64,000 nt of DNA from Lamellibrachia columna (Eukaryota; Annelida; Polychaeta; Sabellida; Siboglinidae). Below the pieces are notes generated by a model. That model saw nothing but the letters and a program-made list of their open reading frames with translations. It made no database searches and was not told the DNA's origin. Where the stretch lies: positions 57,143,469-57,207,468 of the forward strand of contig OY759268.1 in the NCBI GenBank assembly GCA_963662155.1, given 5' to 3'. Of this stretch, positions 61,966-64,000 are shown in pieces (position 1 is the first letter of the stretch; each line of letters begins with the position of its first letter). The translations under genes and the position numbers were made by a program.

Positions 61966-62877
61966 ATGTACTGGATTAATGAATGTTTCACGTGCGTTCG
62001 AAGCCAGTATCTGGGTCAGCGCTGTGGACGAGTGTCACGGCTTGGTGTACTGGAGTAATGAATGTTTCACGTGCGTTCGTAGCCAGTATGTGGGTCAGCG
62101 CTGAGGACGAGTGTCACGGCCTGGTGTACTGGATTAATGAATGTTTCACGTGCGTTCATAGCCAGTATGTGGGTCAGCGCTGTGGACGAGTGTCACGGCC
62201 TGGTGTACTGGATTAATCAATGTTTCACGTGCGTTCGTAGCCAGTATGAGGGTCAGCGCTGTGGACGAGTGTCACGGCTTGGTGTACTGGAGTAATGAAT
62301 GTTTCACGTGCGTTCGTAGCCAGTATGTGGGTCAGCGCTGAGGACGAGTGTCACGGCCTGGTGTACTGGAATAATGAATGTTTCACGTGCGTTCGTAGCC
62401 AGTATGTGGGTCAGCGCTGTGGACGAGTGTCACGGCTTGGTGTACTGGAGTAATGAATGTTTCACGTGCGTTCGTAGCCAGTATGAGGGTCAGCGCTGTG
62501 GACGAGTGTCACGGCCTGGTGTACTGGATTAATGAATGTTTCACGTGCGTTCGTAGCCAGTATGAGGGTCAGCGCTGTGGACGAGTGTCACGGCTTGGTG
62601 TACTGGATTAATGAATGTTTCACGTGCGTTCGTAGCCAGTATGTGGGTCAGCGCTGTGGACGAGTGTCACGGCCTGGTGTACTGGATTAATGAATGTTTC
62701 ACGTGCGTTCGTAGCCAGTATGAGGGTCAGCGCTGTGGACGAGTGTCACGGCTTGGTGTACTGGATTAATGAATGTTTCACGTGCGTTCGTAGCCAGTAT
62801 GTGGGTCAGCGCTGTGGACGAGTGTCACGGCTTGGTGTACTGGAGTAACGAATGTTTCACCGTGTGTTCCTACCAAG
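61966..62877. repeat. 79-bp tandem repeat carrying splice acceptor and exon start
   Basis: About eleven full units. Landmarks: AATGAATGTTTCACGTGCGT, TCGTAGCCAG, TATGTGGGTCAGCGCTGTGG and GACGAGTGTCACGGC, TGGTGTACTGG. Each has a CAG acceptor-like site before TATG and then the same codons as the real YWTD exon (VSAVDECHGLVYW) before diverging to GGAGTAATG or GGATTAATG. The series flows into the real exon at 62878 with a single extra base. 79 is not a multiple of three. Confidence 0.95.
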
Positions 62878-62994
62878 TATGAGGGTCAGCGCTGTGGACG
62901 AATGTCACGGCTTGGTGTACTGGAGTGACGGAGGTAACCTCAAACAAGTGACCCTTGACGGCGTCAAAGAAAAGGTCATCATCGAAACAGGCAG
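62878..62994 (+). CDS. LDL-receptor class B (YWTD) propeller exon, LRP/LDLR-like
   Basis: After CCTACCAAG at 62877 the codons read RVSAVDECHGLVYWSDGGNL, KQVTLDGVKEKVII and ETG, with a GTTGAG donor at 62995. AVD..xxxxVYWSD......xxLDG is the YWTD blade signature of LDL-receptor-related proteins, nidogen or EGF precursor: a beta-propeller in the extracellular part that controls ligand release. Only one blade is seen and no neighbouring exon is in the window, so gene identity is open. The acceptor is the last of a series of near-identical sites in the 79-bp array. Confidence 0.75.
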
Positions 62995-63551
62995 GTTGAG
63001 TCATACATCCTTCATCATCACGTGCAGCAATAGTGCTGTGAAATCAAAACCACTAATCAACATTACTGTTAATATAAACATAATCACTACAGTTAATTTT
63101 ATTGAATGGTTTGCTACAAGTGCAAATCTGCAGTGATTATGTCTCTCATTCCAATGCTGCTATATGAAATTATTTAAAAATACCCGTGGACCATTCACGA
63201 TGACACCTGCACATCGGGTAGACTTGCTACATTCTACATTAATTTTCTTATTTTATGAAACTTTTGTGAAAAATACGATAATTGTTGCACACATTCTTAT
63301 AATCATTACTTCAGTACAAAACGGAGCAAATAGATGAGACATGAATGTCACATTATTTAATGAAAACGATATTTTGTATAAGAGTGTAAAGAGTACATGT
63401 GTAGATAGGTTGGTTTCCGTCCGATTTCATTTGGTGTACGTTTTAGCATTCTGAAAATGGTTCGATACACGGAAAGTATTATGCACTAATCCGGTGTCTA
63501 ATGTGGCTGCCGAATTGATAATAACATTTCCAGAATGGCAGAGAATTTGAA

Positions 63552-63553
<2 letters not shown>

Positions 63554-63613
<60 letters not shown>
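63554..63613. repeat. (AT)n microsatellite
   Basis: About 60 bp of pure AT dinucleotides. Confidence 0.95.
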
Positions 63614-63618
<5 letters not shown>

Positions 63619-63815
63619 GATATTCATAGATCATCTGGGTGTTTTGCGTTGGATGGCAATCGTGTTTAATGTTATTAAATCTTGTAATGGATAGTCAATA
63701 TGTGAATTTAGGACCATACTTCTGCAATCTGTGTAATCATATGCGATAACGAAAGTTGCAAGATCCAATAAGTCTTCCAAATAAAGCACCATTGTATAAC
63801 CGTTTGGAAAACATT

Positions 63816-63973
63816 TATCCAGCTCAACGAGTAGGAGTAAACATTATCACAACATAGTTTGTTTATTGTATAGCTACTTACCCATCCATAGCTTTTACCC
63901 AGCTCAATGAGTAGGAGTAAACATTATCATAACATAGTTTTTTTATTGTATAGCTACTTACCTATCCATAGCA
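63816..63973. repeat. 80-bp tandem duplication
   Basis: Two units with an 80-bp offset (AGCTCAACGAGTAGGAGTAA at 63821, AGCTCAATGAGTAGGAGTAA at 63901), differing at a few bases. Confidence 0.9.
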
Positions 63974-64000
63974 TCAGTATTGGTTTTGTTGCAGTTTATG

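Larger units (their letters stand above)
62995..64000. other. Presumed intron after the YWTD exon
   Basis: AT-rich, no coding potential recognised. It contains an (AT)n and an 80-bp duplication. Confidence 0.5.

Noticed and set aside
62000..62870. EGF-like repeats read from the 79-bp array (C..C...Y.GQRCG)
   Set aside because: Another frame matches the YWTD exon exactly and continues into it. The 79-bp period shifts frame each unit, so a multi-domain EGF protein cannot be encoded.

Overview
The window is animal nuclear DNA. It has spliced genes with GT-AG introns, long (AT)n tracts, several clades of non-LTR retrotransposon, a DIRS-type tyrosine-recombinase retroelement, a Penelope-like fragment, a tRNA-derived SINE and a 25-kb satellite. 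The gene families (DEG/ENaC channel, class A GPCR, LDL-receptor YWTD propeller) and the transposon mix fit a marine invertebrate such as a lancelet, mollusc, brachiopod or hemichordate. The sequence alone does not fix the species. There are no bacterial operons, rRNA genes or CRISPR arrays.

Layout. 1-4650: a decayed minus-strand LINE (ORF1, endonuclease, RT, C-terminus) whose RT segment is present twice, apparently identical, 1200 bp apart. 5742-17777: a plus-strand DEG/ENaC-family channel gene with start exon, TM1 exon, finger/cysteine-rich exons, one very large exon with a ~450-residue extracellular insertion, and TM2/C-terminal exons. The finger-domain stretch is missing or wrecked where a LINE and a 105-bp tandem array sit, and the TM1 exon lacks an AG acceptor, so the locus may be a recent pseudogene or a damaged allele. 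19690-22781: a DIRS-like element (Gag, RT, RNase H, tyrosine recombinase) with in-frame tandem expansions inside its coding sequence. 24396-24745: a Penelope-like fragment ending in a hammerhead-like motif. 24843-25880 (minus): a frameshifted class A GPCR pseudogene.

25968-51150: about 268 copies of a 94-bp satellite with nested higher-order duplications, including a 3437-bp, 37-monomer repeat. 51151-59570: mostly unrecognised sequence with a C-rich minisatellite and a 2.3-2.7-kb segmental duplication (copies A and B), each copy carrying a ~66-bp repeat array and a Penelope-like tail. Copy B contains a tRNA-derived SINE; copy A contains a LINE-tail insertion and a 63-bp in-frame duplication. 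60035-61795 (minus): two ages of CR1-like LINE. 61966-62994: a 79-bp array running into an exon of an LDL-receptor/LRP-like YWTD propeller; the rest is presumed intron.

The recurring theme is tandem amplification of short pieces of coding sequence. Two arrays (105 bp at 8.2 kb, 79 bp at 62 kb) copy a splice acceptor plus the first part of the adjacent exon and run in or nearly in register into the real exon. Others (54 bp and 23-24 bp in the DIRS element, 63 bp in a LINE tail) arise within reading frames. All calls were made by eye from the sequence; no database search was run.
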